A stretch of 57,815 nucleotides of DNA. Origin: SIG299 sp964544055. GTDB taxonomy: Bacteria; Bacillota; Clostridia; Lachnospirales; Lachnospiraceae. Below the pieces are notes generated by a model that did no database searches, was not told where the DNA came from, and worked only from the letters and a program-made list of their open reading frames with translations. The stretch spans positions 1 to 57,815 of the forward strand of contig CAZJAA010000019.1 in NCBI GenBank assembly GCA_964544055.1, in the 5' to 3' direction. A program made the position numbers and the translations under genes. Shown here piece after piece: positions 1 through 8,292 of this stretch. Each line of letters begins with the position of its first letter. Within the stretch, counting starts at the first letter, position 1.

Positions 1-463
1 CCTTAGGATTACGAACGATAGCACGACCCATGGCAACACGCTGTCTCTGACCACCGGAAAGAGCCTTTGGCTTACGGTCTAAGAGATGCTCGATGTCAAG
101 AATCTTAGCTGCTTCGTGAACAAGCTTGTCGATTTCATCCTTTGGAGTCTTTCTTAACTTAAGACCAAATGCCATATTGTCATATACGGACATATGAGGA
201 TACAGAGCGTAGTTCTGGAATACCATTGCGATATCTCTATCCTTTGGTTCTACGTCGTTCATCAGCTTGTCACCAATGTAAAGCTCACCTTCTGTAATTT
301 CTTCCAGACCAGCAATCATACGAAGTGTAGTAGATTTACCACAACCGGATGGACCTACGAAGATGATGAATTCCTTATCTGCGATTTCAAGGTTGAAGTC
401 CTTAACAGCAACAAATCCGTTTGGATATGTTTTGTTAATATGCTTTAAAGATAAACTTGCCAT
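1..463 (-). CDS. Sugar ABC transporter ATP-binding protein, MsmK/UgpC type (partial, N-terminal part)
   Basis: ATPase subunit that would power carbohydrate uptake ABC importers from the cytoplasmic face. The first 154 codons are present and the rest runs off the window's left edge. Visible in order: Walker A GPSGCGKST at residues 37-45, the Q-loop VFQNYALYPHM near residue 80, and the signature LSGGQRQRVAMGRA near residue 135. The QNYALYPHM and SGGQRQRVAMGRA wording is typical of the MalK/MsmK/UgpC group, which in Firmicutes often serves several sugar importers. The ATG at 463 sits behind a clear AGGAGG. No permease or binding-protein gene is next to it on this side, which fits a shared, stand-alone ATPase. 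The C-terminal regulatory domain cannot be seen, so the substrate is unknown. Confidence 0.93.
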   Translation of the reverse strand, partial: MASLSLKHINKTYPNGFVAVKDFNLEIADKEFIIFVGPSGCGKSTTLRMIAGLEEITEGELYIGDKLMNDVEPKDRDIAMVFQNYALYPHMSVYDNMAFGLKLRKTPKDEIDKLVHEAAKILDIEHLLDRKPKALSGGQRQRVAMGRAIVRNPK

Positions 464-698
464 TTTGCATTCCTCCTAAATATTATCATTTTAATGTCTG
501 CTTCTCTTTTTGTTTTCCACGGTAAACTGTAAACTTTAGTTACTGTTTTGAGTTTACTCCATACGTCTATCATACAACACTTTCGAAAAAAATACTATAT
601 CTTAAATAACCAAAAAGTGTTTTCATAATTTGTTCAATTTGCATAAAATATGTTTTTTTTAGTTATTATGCCAAATATATCGTTCTGTTTTTACGATT
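464..698. other. Intergenic region upstream of the ABC ATPase
   Basis: About 235 bp, AT-rich, with no coding signal. On the minus strand a possible -10 element TATGAT lies near 569-574, about 100 bases before the ATPase start, but no convincing -35 accompanies it. No clear terminator for the converging yitT-type gene is visible. Confidence 0.4.
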
Positions 699-1565
699 TT
701 ACTGTGTAATTTCAATAAATCCTTCTCCTCTGACTTCATGAACATCATTCACAATGACAAATGCCGCCGGGTCAATTTTGTGCACAATATCGATAAGCTC
801 CACGATTTCCTTTTTTGTTACAACACAAATCAGCATTTTCTTTTCTTCTTTGGAATACATTCCCTGTACTTTTACGCCCGTAGCACCACGGTCTACATCC
901 CGCAGTACCACTTCTGCAATTTCTTCTGCCTTGTCCGAAATAATATGTGCCATTTTGGCAAATTTCAGACCCTGCAACAGACCATCTGAAATTTTAGAGC
1001 ATAAATAAACCACGCAGATGGCATACATGGCATTTTCAATTCCAAACACAACCGCACCCAGAACAACAATGGCACCATCAATCACTGCCAAAAGCTGTGG
1101 AATGGACAAGTGCTTCAGTTTATCGTGCAGCAAGGCACTTAAAAGGTCGGTTCCTCCGGTCGTCGCCATACGTGCAAATACCAGACCGATGCCCGCACCG
1201 GTCATGACACCGCCAAATAAGGTTGCGAGCAGGTACTCGTCAAACATCTGAAAAATAGGCAGAACATAAATCCATACAGACAGAGCCACCGTTGCAAACA
1301 TGGTTTTAACAATGTATTTTTTTCCTTTTTTCAGCAGTGCAATTGCAAATAACGGTCCATTAAACAACAGATTACTCAGCCAGACCGGCAATCCTCCCTC
1401 CACAAAAAATCCGGTTACATGCTTAACGACAATGGCAAGGCCTGTAACACCTCCACAGACCATTCCCATCGGGTCAAATGCAAGGTTAATTCCCAGTGCC
1501 ATCAAAAATGTGCCCGCAAGAATATATATAATATCTTTCCAGATTCCAATATCCTGTTTTCTCAT
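699..1565 (-). CDS. YitT family membrane protein (DUF161 + DUF2179)
   Basis: Integral membrane protein of 288 residues, the usual length for the family. The N-terminal two thirds hold about five hydrophobic segments with the family's glycine-rich GMVCGGVTGLAIV stretch near residue 35 and TGGTDLLSALL near residue 137. The last ~80 residues form the soluble DUF2179 domain (RGATGVKVQGMYSKEEKKML). The family's biochemical role is not established. It is the third gene of a minus-strand set with the LCP-like and small secreted proteins, 24 bases behind the latter, so co-transcription is likely. An AAAGG precedes the ATG at 1565. Confidence 0.9.
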   Translation of the reverse strand: MRKQDIGIWKDIIYILAGTFLMALGINLAFDPMGMVCGGVTGLAIVVKHVTGFFVEGGLPVWLSNLLFNGPLFAIALLKKGKKYIVKTMFATVALSVWIYVLPIFQMFDEYLLATLFGGVMTGAGIGLVFARMATTGGTDLLSALLHDKLKHLSIPQLLAVIDGAIVVLGAVVFGIENAMYAICVVYLCSKISDGLLQGLKFAKMAHIISDKAEEIAEVVLRDVDRGATGVKVQGMYSKEEKKMLICVVTKKEIVELIDIVHKIDPAAFVIVNDVHEVRGEGFIEITQ

Positions 1566-1589
1566 ACTAACCTTTTTCCTCTTTCCTTT

Positions 1590-2012
1590 TTATTTTACTT
1601 CACCGGATAAAAAGATAACACAGGTTGCCTCCGCTGTAAAGCCGCTTCCGTCTGCCGGTGCAAGATAGGAGTGATATTTTTGTGCCTTACTGCCTGCCGA
1701 TGCAAGTGTTCCCTCCGTAACATCAATCAGGCTTCCGGTAACTGATGCGGTTCCGGTATAGAGAACTATACGGCTGCCCTGCGTAAAAGACAGACTTTCT
1801 CCTTTTTTCAGGGTAAGACATTCATATCCACTTTCCACCGTTTTCAGTTGTGCTTCCAGGTAGCTTCTCGTAATCAGAGGATCGCCCGCAGACCCCGGCT
1901 CCTTCGTGGCCGCAGTGGCAGCACCCACTGTCATGCCGGAACCAAATATAAAAGCTGCTGCCAGTACCGCAGCTGCCGTTATCTTTAATTTTTTTTCTGT
2001 TTTCTTTTCCAT
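1590..2012 (-). CDS. Small secreted protein, conserved in Clostridia, unknown function
   Basis: Protein of 140 residues. Residues 1-33 form a signal peptide: a lysine-rich start, a hydrophobic core AAAVLAAAFIFGSGMTVGA, and AxA-type cleavage near residue 32. The mature part begins GDPLITRSYLEAQLK, a motif I associate with small secreted Firmicutes proteins. A compact beta-rich section follows (LTLKKGESLSFTQGSRIVLY) that looks like a small jelly-roll or cupin-like fold. No catalytic residues are recognisable. It lies between the LCP-like gene (33 bases upstream) and the yitT-type gene, probably in one transcript. Function unknown. Confidence 0.75.
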   Translation of the reverse strand: MEKKTEKKLKITAAAVLAAAFIFGSGMTVGAATAATKEPGSAGDPLITRSYLEAQLKTVESGYECLTLKKGESLSFTQGSRIVLYTGTASVTGSLIDVTEGTLASAGSKAQKYHSYLAPADGSGFTAEATCVIFLSGEVK

Positions 2013-2045
2013 TCTTGTTTTTTCCTTTTTTCTGATTAATTATTC

Positions 2046-2789
2046 CTATGATTTTTCTGTGCTGCGGCTCATCAGCTCCTGCAGACGCTCTTTGGAACGT
2101 TTTTCGGAAATCTGATAGTCATCCTTGTTCTGCGTTCCGGGAACCGTTTCCAGTTCCACCGAAGTAATTTGCTTCCAGCTTTCATAATACATCCAGCGTT
2201 CTTCTAAAAGCAACGTACTCTGCGAATGCTCCAGCCACGTTGTATAGCCTTCAAAAAAAAAGGTTGCCGGAGTTTTTTCCTGAATTAGGGCAAACCATTC
2301 GGTAAGCTGCTGCCTGTCTGCACATATATACTCACTTAAGGATACACCAAGTGCTTCGGAAAGAATGCGGTTGGCAGCCGTCAGTGCGTACTCGTTCGAA
2401 AAATTTTCTGCCATATTGGCAAGCTTTAAATACTGCGGCAGCTCCGGTGCATACGTCTGAAGACTGTTATAGAGCTTCTCTGATATTGTTACCTTTGCGT
2501 CCACCGGCACTTCAACATAGCTTACCGTATTGCTTCCTACATGAAATACTTCTATATATATGGCAGATATTTTTTTAGAATTATCTTCTCTTTCATAAAT
2601 TGCCGTCACGAGCAGTTCCTCCGGGGCTTTCAGAACCGGAGCCGCTTCTGCTTCCACCACATTTTTCTGCTTGATATCCACAGCAAATACCTGATTCAGA
2701 AAAGGATGAAATGCCAGTACGGTAAGCACGACAGTCAGTGTGCAGCCAAAAAACAGCAGAAACATACTGGCAGTTACTTTATTTTCCAC
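2046..2789 (-). CDS. LytR-CpsA-Psr (LCP)-like membrane-anchored protein
   Basis: I place the start at the GTG at 2789: a perfect GGAGG lies five bases before it and the protein then opens MENKVTASMFLLFFGCTL, a normal single membrane anchor. Reading further upstream gives a longer product without a good ribosome binding site. The 247-residue protein has one N-terminal transmembrane segment (about 8-30) and an outer domain. In it, YIEVFHVGSNTVSYVEVPVDAKV followed by a helix and LGVSLSEYICADRQQLTEW recalls the LCP fold, whose members transfer glycopolymers to peptidoglycan. The conserved arginines of active LCP enzymes are not evident, so it may be a degenerate or regulatory relative. It is the first gene of the set ending with the yitT-type gene. 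Confidence 0.6.
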   Translation of the reverse strand: MENKVTASMFLLFFGCTLTVVLTVLAFHPFLNQVFAVDIKQKNVVEAEAAPVLKAPEELLVTAIYEREDNSKKISAIYIEVFHVGSNTVSYVEVPVDAKVTISEKLYNSLQTYAPELPQYLKLANMAENFSNEYALTAANRILSEALGVSLSEYICADRQQLTEWFALIQEKTPATFFFEGYTTWLEHSQSTLLLEERWMYYESWKQITSVELETVPGTQNKDDYQISEKRSKERLQELMSRSTEKS

Positions 2790-2932
2790 AAATGCCTCCA
2801 TTCCAAGAACGTTCTTTTTTTCATTTGAATGCAGTTTAAAAATCACAACCATTGCAAAGCCCGCACACCCAGACTCATTTGTGACGTTCTCAGCACAAAT
2901 AATCCACACTTTTTTTATTTTACCTTATTATA
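2790..2932 (-). promoter_or_regulatory. Leader and -10 element of the LCP-like gene; long-range stem around the ribosome binding site
   Basis: A perfect TATAAT (minus strand, 2932-2927) marks a likely -10; the -35 is weak. In the leader, CTGAGAACGT (2893-2884) can pair with ACGTTCTTGG (2812-2803), which lies immediately before AATGGAGG. A second segment CACAAATG (2883-2876) is perfectly complementary to CATTTGTG at the start codon (2794-2787), so the leader could hide the start. A very similar outer stem precedes the PocR-type gene near 56.8 kb. Confidence 0.4.
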
Positions 2933-3234
2933 AAAAAAAATGCAACGAAAGCCGATTCGTTTCCGTCATAATTAATAGATGCGGCATTACTGCTTCATGC
3001 GTACTCGTTCCGGTAACTCGGGTTCGCTGTTTTAGTAACCTCTGCATCAAAAAATACGCCCGGAATTTTCTGAAATAAGCATTCTGAGATATTTTTAATA
3101 TGCAATGACCGTTTTGCAGTGCATCCACGACATGTACAGCAAACATCAGAAGCCGCATATCAAAAAAGAAAGCCAGAATGATTTGCTCAAAAAAATTTCA
3201 GGGTCAACAAATTATCATAAAAGGAGAAAAAATT
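2933..3234. other. Intergenic region between divergent LCP-like and DUF4358 genes
   Basis: About 300 bp with no convincing coding sequence on either strand and no strong hairpin. It should contain the promoter of the plus-strand lipoprotein gene, but no clear -35/-10 pair stands out. Confidence 0.4.
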
Positions 3235-3726
3235 ATGAAAAAGAAATTACTTGTAGCTTTACTTACCCTGACAACCCTGTTTTCCTTCTTCGGATGCAGC
3301 AACAAAGGAGAAGACGAAACAAAAACCTTTAATCTGGAAGATGTATATCAGTCCGTCCTTAGCCTGCAGGCAGATACCGGCATGGAAGAGCTTATTATGT
3401 TTCCGGAAAGCAATGAAGAATATCTGGATCAGCTCTATCCTGGATTTGCTTCCATTGAGCGCAAGCAGACGGTTGCTTATCTGGCACCGGTTACCGGCTT
3501 TGCAACAGAAATTGTGCTTGTGGAAGTCAGCAACAAGGATGATGTTGCTGCCATAAAGGACATCTTCAATGCACGCATTGAAGCAAATGCTTCTGACACC
3601 ACCTATCCGGAAACAGCCATTCACTGGGCAAACCACGGTCAGGTACACACCTACGGAAATTATGTGTGCATGATTGTTCTTCCGGATGGCTATACAATTC
3701 CGGAAAATGTATTTAAAATGGAATAA
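3235..3726 (+). CDS. DUF4358-type lipoprotein
   Basis: Lipoprotein of 163 residues. The start is the ATG at 3235 behind AAAGGAG; the signal peptide MKKKLLVALLTLTTLFSFFG ends in a lipobox with the modified cysteine at residue 21 (FFGC). The mature part resembles DUF4358: an N-terminal helix (LEDVYQSVLSL), then alternating strands and helices ending in GQVHTYGNYVCMIVLPDG. The family is common in Clostridia and uncharacterised; it is presumably anchored on the outer face of the membrane. A sigma factor gene follows 113 bases downstream on the same strand, so it could be a member or target of that regulon, which is inference. Confidence 0.65.
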   Translation: MKKKLLVALLTLTTLFSFFGCSNKGEDETKTFNLEDVYQSVLSLQADTGMEELIMFPESNEEYLDQLYPGFASIERKQTVAYLAPVTGFATEIVLVEVSNKDDVAAIKDIFNARIEANASDTTYPETAIHWANHGQVHTYGNYVCMIVLPDGYTIPENVFKME

Positions 3727-3839
3727 AACACTGTACAGAATCGGCTTCTTACGTTAAACTGGAACTAAGGAACAATATACATGTTACAAATGTAAGAAAG
3801 CAGTAACGGAATAACATCCGGTAAGGGAGGTTTTTTTTC

Positions 3840-4400
3840 ATGGACGATACGCAGATTATTAATCTGTTTTTCGAACGCGACAGTCAGGCAATTAACTACT
3901 TAAAAGAAAAATACAGCGCATTGTGTCTGCACGTTGCACGTCACATTCTTCCGGATGAACGTGATGTCGAAGAATGTCTGAACGATACCTGCCTTAAAAT
4001 CTGGAACACCATTCCCCCAAAGCGTCCGGACTCTCTGGCGGCATATCTTTCCCGGATTATAAGAAATCTGGCATTGGACCGGTATAATTACAACCATGCA
4101 GAAAAACGTTCCTCTGCTCTCACAGACGCATTTGACGAGCTGGAAACCGAGCTTGCTTCTGCCGTTTCCCTAGAACAACTGGCAGAAGCAGACGATTTCC
4201 AGCAAATCATCAATACCTTTCTGGCAAACCAGCCAAAACAAAGCCGTATTTACTTTGTCCGCCGTTACTGGTACGGCGACAGCATTGCAGAAATTGCTGA
4301 TGCCTTTCAGGTAAGCACAGAAAAAGTTAAATCAGCACTGTTCCGCACACGAAACCGTTTGAAAATCACTTTGGAAAAGGAAGGTATCTTTTATGAATAA
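3840..4400 (+). CDS. ECF-like sigma-70 family RNA polymerase sigma factor
   Basis: Sigma factor of 186 residues that would redirect RNA polymerase to a small regulon. Region 2 spans roughly residues 12-82, with the core-binding stretch DERDVEECLNDTCLKIWNTI and SRIIRNLALDRY. Region 4, a helix-turn-helix, covers residues 138-178 (GDSIAEIADAFQVSTEKVK followed by an arginine-rich helix). Regions 1 and 3 are absent, as in ECF factors. The ATG at 3840 follows GGGAGG at a rather long spacing of about ten bases. Its stop overlaps the next gene by eight bases, the usual coupling of a sigma factor with its membrane anti-sigma factor. Confidence 0.88.
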   Translation: MDDTQIINLFFERDSQAINYLKEKYSALCLHVARHILPDERDVEECLNDTCLKIWNTIPPKRPDSLAAYLSRIIRNLALDRYNYNHAEKRSSALTDAFDELETELASAVSLEQLAEADDFQQIINTFLANQPKQSRIYFVRRYWYGDSIAEIADAFQVSTEKVKSALFRTRNRLKITLEKEGIFYE

Positions 4401-5256
4401 AAAAAGCTTCATGCACTGGATGTCCTCCATTGACGACCGCTTTTTAGAAGAAGCTGCCGAATTTCCTCTAAAAAAGCAAAAAAAGAGCCTGTACTACTCC
4501 CTTGCAGCTGTTGCCTGTCTGGCACTTGTCACAACCGGACTTTTCTTTACCCACAGCATGCTAAAATCCAATTCAGGCACTCCCCGCAAAGATAATATTA
4601 TGCGGGAGTATTTCACCGAAAACAATATTACCTATACCCTGCTTTCCTGTGAAGCCCCAGAGTCCATGGACATTTCTGAGGTTTCGGGCACCTCCGAAGC
4701 GGAGCCTCTCCTATGGTATGCCGATGGTCTGGAGCTTAAACTCTGCAGTACAACTGACATGGCATGGGTCAGCTGGTATGACGCTAAAACATCCACTCAA
4801 TGGTGTCTGAGTGCCGACGATTCTACACTTTCCCTTCTGACTACCGCAAAGGATATTTTAAAGGAGCTTGGCTATGACATCTGCGTTGCTCCGAAAGATG
4901 CCTCAAACATCACCTATAATGCATTTTTGCTTAACACGCTTACCGTTGCGGAAACTTCTTTCCTGCTGCATAACACCCCATGCAGTTACCGCATGGCATC
5001 CACCCCGGATATTTCTGAGGATTTTGCAGATATTTCCGGCACCGGAACAAATTACAGTCACTCCGTTTCTACCGAGCTCGGCTGGTGTCCGGCAAAGCTT
5101 TATTATGAAGAAAATGGCTATGGAAAAATAATCTGGTTTGACATTGTGCCCGGTTTACTTTATAGTTTAAGTATGGAAACAAATGCTTCCGAAGAAGCAC
5201 TGCTTTCCCTTGCAAAAGAGCTTTTTGTTCCGGCACAGGATAAAGCAGACTGGTAA
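4393..5256 (+). CDS. Probable anti-sigma factor, single-pass membrane protein
   Basis: Protein of 287 residues with a short cytoplasmic N-terminus (residues 1-33, opening MNKKSFMHWMSSIDDRFLEE), one transmembrane helix (about 34-55, YYSLAAVACLALVTTGLFFT) and a long outer domain rich in aromatic and acidic residues. No zinc-binding anti-sigma motif is seen. The call rests on topology and on the eight-base overlap with the sigma gene, with AAGGAAGG inside that gene as its ribosome binding site. The outer domain presumably senses an envelope signal. It could instead be a sigma-dependent target. It is not a family I can name with confidence. Confidence 0.6.
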   Translation: MNKKSFMHWMSSIDDRFLEEAAEFPLKKQKKSLYYSLAAVACLALVTTGLFFTHSMLKSNSGTPRKDNIMREYFTENNITYTLLSCEAPESMDISEVSGTSEAEPLLWYADGLELKLCSTTDMAWVSWYDAKTSTQWCLSADDSTLSLLTTAKDILKELGYDICVAPKDASNITYNAFLLNTLTVAETSFLLHNTPCSYRMASTPDISEDFADISGTGTNYSHSVSTELGWCPAKLYYEENGYGKIIWFDIVPGLLYSLSMETNASEEALLSLAKELFVPAQDKADW

Positions 5257-5367
5257 TCAGAGGTTTTCCTGAAATGCAAAATGTACTCTCAGAACGCTTC
5301 GTTCAAAGAAGCTTCCGAGAATGCATAAAAGGAAAGGAGTGCAGCAACTTCTGCTGCGACAAATAAA
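5257..5367 (+). promoter_or_regulatory. Structured leader of the reductase gene: two hairpins, one between Shine-Dalgarno and start
   Basis: An imperfect hairpin spans about 5287-5320 (TCTC-GAA-GCTTC arm with GAAGC-TTC-GAGA). Downstream, AAAGGAG ends near 5339 but the ATG is at 5368. The 28-base gap contains GCAGCA-ACTTC-TGCTGC (5341-5357), a perfect six-pair hairpin. Folding it would bring the ribosome binding site to an effective spacing of about eleven bases. No upstream in-frame start exists before a TAA at 5326. Confidence 0.6.
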
Positions 5368-6099
5368 ATGGAACGAAAAATCGTCCTTGTTACCGGAGCA
5401 TCTCGCGGAATCGGCCGTGCAATTGCTCTCACCTTTGCCAAAAACGGCTATGATGTCATTATTAATTGTCTGAAAAATGTGGATGCCCTCGCCAGCCTCG
5501 AAAAACAGATTTTGTCATACGGTGTGCGCTGCAAAGCTTTTGTCGGCGACGTAGGCAGTCCCTCCTTTGTGGAACTCATGTTCCGCTCCATTGAAAAAGA
5601 ATTTGGAACATTGGACGTGTTAATCAACAACGCCGGCATTTCTTATGTCGGTCTGCTGACCGACATGACGCCTACCGACTGGAAAATGGTTATGGACACC
5701 AACCTTTCCTCCGTCTTTTACTGCTGCTCCAAAGCGATTCCAATGATGCTTCGAAAAAAAAGCGGACGTATTATTAATATTTCCTCCATGTGGGGCACCT
5801 GCGGAGCCTCTTGTGAGGTTGCTTATTCTGCCTCCAAGGGCGGAATGGATGCTTTTACCAAAGCACTGGCAAAAGAGCTTGCGCCAAGCGGCATTACCGT
5901 CAATGCCATTGCCTGCGGTGTCATAGACACCGAAATGAACCATTGTTTTTCTGAGGAAGAATTAGAAGCACTTGCCGTAGAAATTCCAATCGGACGGTTT
6001 GGTGCCCCGGAAGAGGTCGCAGATTTTGCCCTACAGATTGCCAGCGGAAATGCCTATCTTACCGGACAAATTATCCATCTGGACGGTGGATACCTATAA
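5368..6099 (+). CDS. Short-chain dehydrogenase/reductase; FabG-like, possibly EF-P 5-aminopentanone reductase (YmfI-like)
   Basis: Classical 243-residue SDR. Cofactor motif TGASRGIG at residues 9-16, NNAG at 87-90, and the catalytic serine (139/140), tyrosine 153 and lysine 157 in YSASK; the end DGGYL is typical. The signature NISSMWG around the catalytic serine resembles YmfI, which in Bacillus reduces the 5-aminopentanone group on elongation factor P, rather than fatty-acid FabG, which usually sits in a fab operon absent here. It would use NAD(P)H in the cytoplasm. The gene stands alone after the sigma pair and ends at a shared terminator. The substrate assignment is tentative. Confidence 0.72.
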   Translation: MERKIVLVTGASRGIGRAIALTFAKNGYDVIINCLKNVDALASLEKQILSYGVRCKAFVGDVGSPSFVELMFRSIEKEFGTLDVLINNAGISYVGLLTDMTPTDWKMVMDTNLSSVFYCCSKAIPMMLRKKSGRIINISSMWGTCGASCEVAYSASKGGMDAFTKALAKELAPSGITVNAIACGVIDTEMNHCFSEEELEALAVEIPIGRFGAPEEVADFALQIASGNAYLTGQIIHLDGGYL

Positions 6100-6102
6100 A
6101 AT

Positions 6103-6153
6103 AAAAACGGATGCTGTTTCAGGTTCTTGCACCAGACAGGCATCCGTTTTTTT
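6103..6153. terminator. Bidirectional intrinsic terminator
   Basis: AAAAACGGATGC and GCATCCGTTTTTTT form an eleven-pair stem with U-tracts in both directions, between the convergent reductase and MATE genes. The second arm runs into the MATE stop codon. Confidence 0.85.
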
Positions 6154-7492
6154 ATTCTTTTTTGACTGTATTCTTTTTAAGATATGGACTTCTAAGCAGC
6201 ATAAACAACAGAGGAAGCACCATAAAAATCCATACAACAGGTTCTGCCAGAATAACACCCCAGTAACCCAGCTGCGGCACCATCAGTTTAGCAAACAACA
6301 CCTTGCCTGCCAGTTCCACAAAGCTGGAAACAATCGGAGTGATATGGTTTCCGAGTCCCTGCAGCACGTTACGAAACAGGGTAACACAGGCTGCCACCAT
6401 ATAAAACATGGTGTCAAATTTCAGGTATGCTGCACCGGTCTGAAGCACTTGCGGTGTGTCACTACCAGTAACAAGAAAAATCAGTTGTTCCGAAACTGTA
6501 TTGGCAAACAGGATTACAAGAAGCACCCAGCAGGCGAGAAAGCCCAGGGCACCGAAAAGTCCCTTGCGGATACGTTCATACTGCCCAGCACCAAGATTCT
6601 GTCCGGTAAACGTACACATGGCTGCACCGGTAATGCTGAATGCCATCATAAAAATTTCCGTCACCTTTCTTGCCGCCGTATGCGCCACAATCACGTTCTG
6701 CCCAAGACCGTTAATTGCTGTTTGCAGCATCAGGGTGCCAAACTGTACCAGCGAACTCATAAACGCCATGGAACAGCCAGCAGCTAACAGTTCCCTCAAC
6801 AGACTGCCCTCCGGCTTCATGTCTTTCATGGTAAACCGCAGCATCTTGTATTTTTTCAACATATATCCAATACATAGTACCGCCGATACCCCCTGGGCGA
6901 TCACTGTTGCCAGTCCTGCTCCAAACACGCCAAGATGAAGACTGTTAATAAAATAAATATCCAGAGCGACATTTAAAAAGCTGGAGCAAATCAGCAGAAT
7001 AAGCGGTGTTACGGAATTTCCAAGTGCCCGCAGGGTTGCCGCACCAAGATTATAGGCAAACGTAAAAAACAGTCCGCAGACAAGCACCCGGCAATAGCTT
7101 CCGGCATTTTCCATAAGCTGCGGCTCTATTTTCATAAACATCAGAAGACTGTCCATGTATAACAGACACACCGTCACCAAAACTGTGCAGAGCAAGAGTC
7201 CTACTCCTGTAGAAAGTGCAAATGCACGTCTCAGACGTTCCAGCTTCTTTCCACCGTAAAACCTTGCCATCGGCACGGCAAAGCCAAGTGTCATACCATT
7301 CATAAATCCTATCAGAAGATTACTCAGCACACTTGTGCCGCCAACGGAAGCCAATGCTTCCTCTCCCAGATAGCTTCCGACAATTCTGGTGTCTGCCAGC
7401 GAATAAAACAGTTGAAATAGATTTCCGAAAAAAATAGGGATGGCAAATAAAATTAATGTTTTAAATACCGGTCCTCTGGTTAAATCCTTCAT
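6152..7492 (-). CDS. MATE family multidrug/metabolite exporter
   Basis: Membrane protein of 446 residues, the normal length for MATE transporters, with about twelve hydrophobic segments in two similar halves. The opening GPVFKTLILFAIPIFFGNLF and LADTRIVGSYLGEEALASVG are typical of the N-terminal MatE repeat, and AHTAARKVTEIFMM of the second half. It would expel cationic compounds using a sodium or proton gradient. The ATG at 7492 lies inside the end of the tcdA-like gene, a 32-base overlap implying translational coupling. A second MATE gene lies at 10.1 kb. Substrate unknown. Confidence 0.92.
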   Translation of the reverse strand: MKDLTRGPVFKTLILFAIPIFFGNLFQLFYSLADTRIVGSYLGEEALASVGGTSVLSNLLIGFMNGMTLGFAVPMARFYGGKKLERLRRAFALSTGVGLLLCTVLVTVCLLYMDSLLMFMKIEPQLMENAGSYCRVLVCGLFFTFAYNLGAATLRALGNSVTPLILLICSSFLNVALDIYFINSLHLGVFGAGLATVIAQGVSAVLCIGYMLKKYKMLRFTMKDMKPEGSLLRELLAAGCSMAFMSSLVQFGTLMLQTAINGLGQNVIVAHTAARKVTEIFMMAFSITGAAMCTFTGQNLGAGQYERIRKGLFGALGFLACWVLLVILFANTVSEQLIFLVTGSDTPQVLQTGAAYLKFDTMFYMVAACVTLFRNVLQGLGNHITPIVSSFVELAGKVLFAKLMVPQLGYWGVILAEPVVWIFMVLPLLFMLLRSPYLKKNTVKKE

Positions 7493-8234
7493 TGGTTGCG
7501 TCCTTCACTTTTGTTAAATCTTTAATTACCTCGGAAGCAATAATAAGTCCTGCAACCGAAGGTACAAATGCCGTGCTGCCCGGCGTTCCGCGTTTCTTTG
7601 CCACCGGGTCAACTTCCTCCAGTGCCACCTTGGGTACAAGCGGCTGCTCCTTGGAATATACTACTTTTACCTGCCGGATTCCGCGGTCTATGCACTCTTT
7701 GCGCATTACCTTTGCCAGCGGACAGACGGAGGTTTTAGAAATGTCCGTTACCTCCAACTCCATCGGATTTAATTTATTTCCGGTTCCCATACTGCTGATG
7801 ACCGGAACACCTGCTTCCTTGGAGTACTGGATAATCGCAAGCTTTGCCGTTACCGTATCGACCGCATCAATTACATAGGCATATTCGCTAAAATCATATT
7901 CTGCTTTATGCTCCGGCAAAAAAAAGCTCCGGCGGATATTCACCTTTGCCTTCGGATTGATAGAAAGAATGCGTTCACGCATTACCTCCACCTTTGGTCT
8001 GCCAATTGTGTCCACGGTGGCAATAATCTGCCGGTTTAAATTTGACACCGACACAACATCATTGTCAATCAAATCAAAACTGCCGATGCCGCTTCGTGCC
8101 AGTGCTTCTACTGCAAATCCGCCAACACCGCCAACACCAAAGACTGCCACCTTGGCATTCTGTAAAGCTTCCATGGCATCACTGCCAAGAAGAGCCTCTA
8201 TTCGTGAAAATTGTTCTGTCACGGTAAACTCCAT
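7461..8234 (-). CDS. tcdA: tRNA threonylcarbamoyladenosine dehydratase (TcdA/CsdL-like, E1-like ThiF fold)
   Basis: ThiF/MoeB/HesA-type adenylating enzyme of 257 residues. It shows the ATP-binding glycine motif GVGGVGG at residues 33-39, followed by IDNDVVSVSNLNRQ, the hallmark substrate-adenylation region, then DAVDTVTAKL and SVCPLAKVMRKE. TcdA converts threonylcarbamoyladenosine at position 37 of tRNA to its cyclic form. ATG at 8234 is chosen because family members begin close to this point (MEFTVTEQFSR); a GTG three codons upstream is also possible, and neither has a strong ribosome binding site. The downstream MATE gene starts inside it. Confidence 0.88.
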   Translation of the reverse strand: MEFTVTEQFSRIEALLGSDAMEALQNAKVAVFGVGGVGGFAVEALARSGIGSFDLIDNDVVSVSNLNRQIIATVDTIGRPKVEVMRERILSINPKAKVNIRRSFFLPEHKAEYDFSEYAYVIDAVDTVTAKLAIIQYSKEAGVPVISSMGTGNKLNPMELEVTDISKTSVCPLAKVMRKECIDRGIRQVKVVYSKEQPLVPKVALEEVDPVAKKRGTPGSTAFVPSVAGLIIASEVIKDLTKVKDATNEGFNQRTGI

Positions 8235-8292
8235 TCTGAGCACTTTTCGTCTCGGTTCATCCTTTGAATTTCCTCATTTTGTTGTTTTTATT

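Noticed and set aside
2928..3158. Minus-strand reading frame in the LCP/DUF4358 gap
   Set aside because: No ribosome binding site, atypical composition and no recognisable protein feature.
5999..6787. Long plus-strand frame opposite the MATE gene
   Set aside because: It overlaps real genes on both strands, is rich in His, Cys and Gln as expected from an antisense frame, and crosses the terminator.
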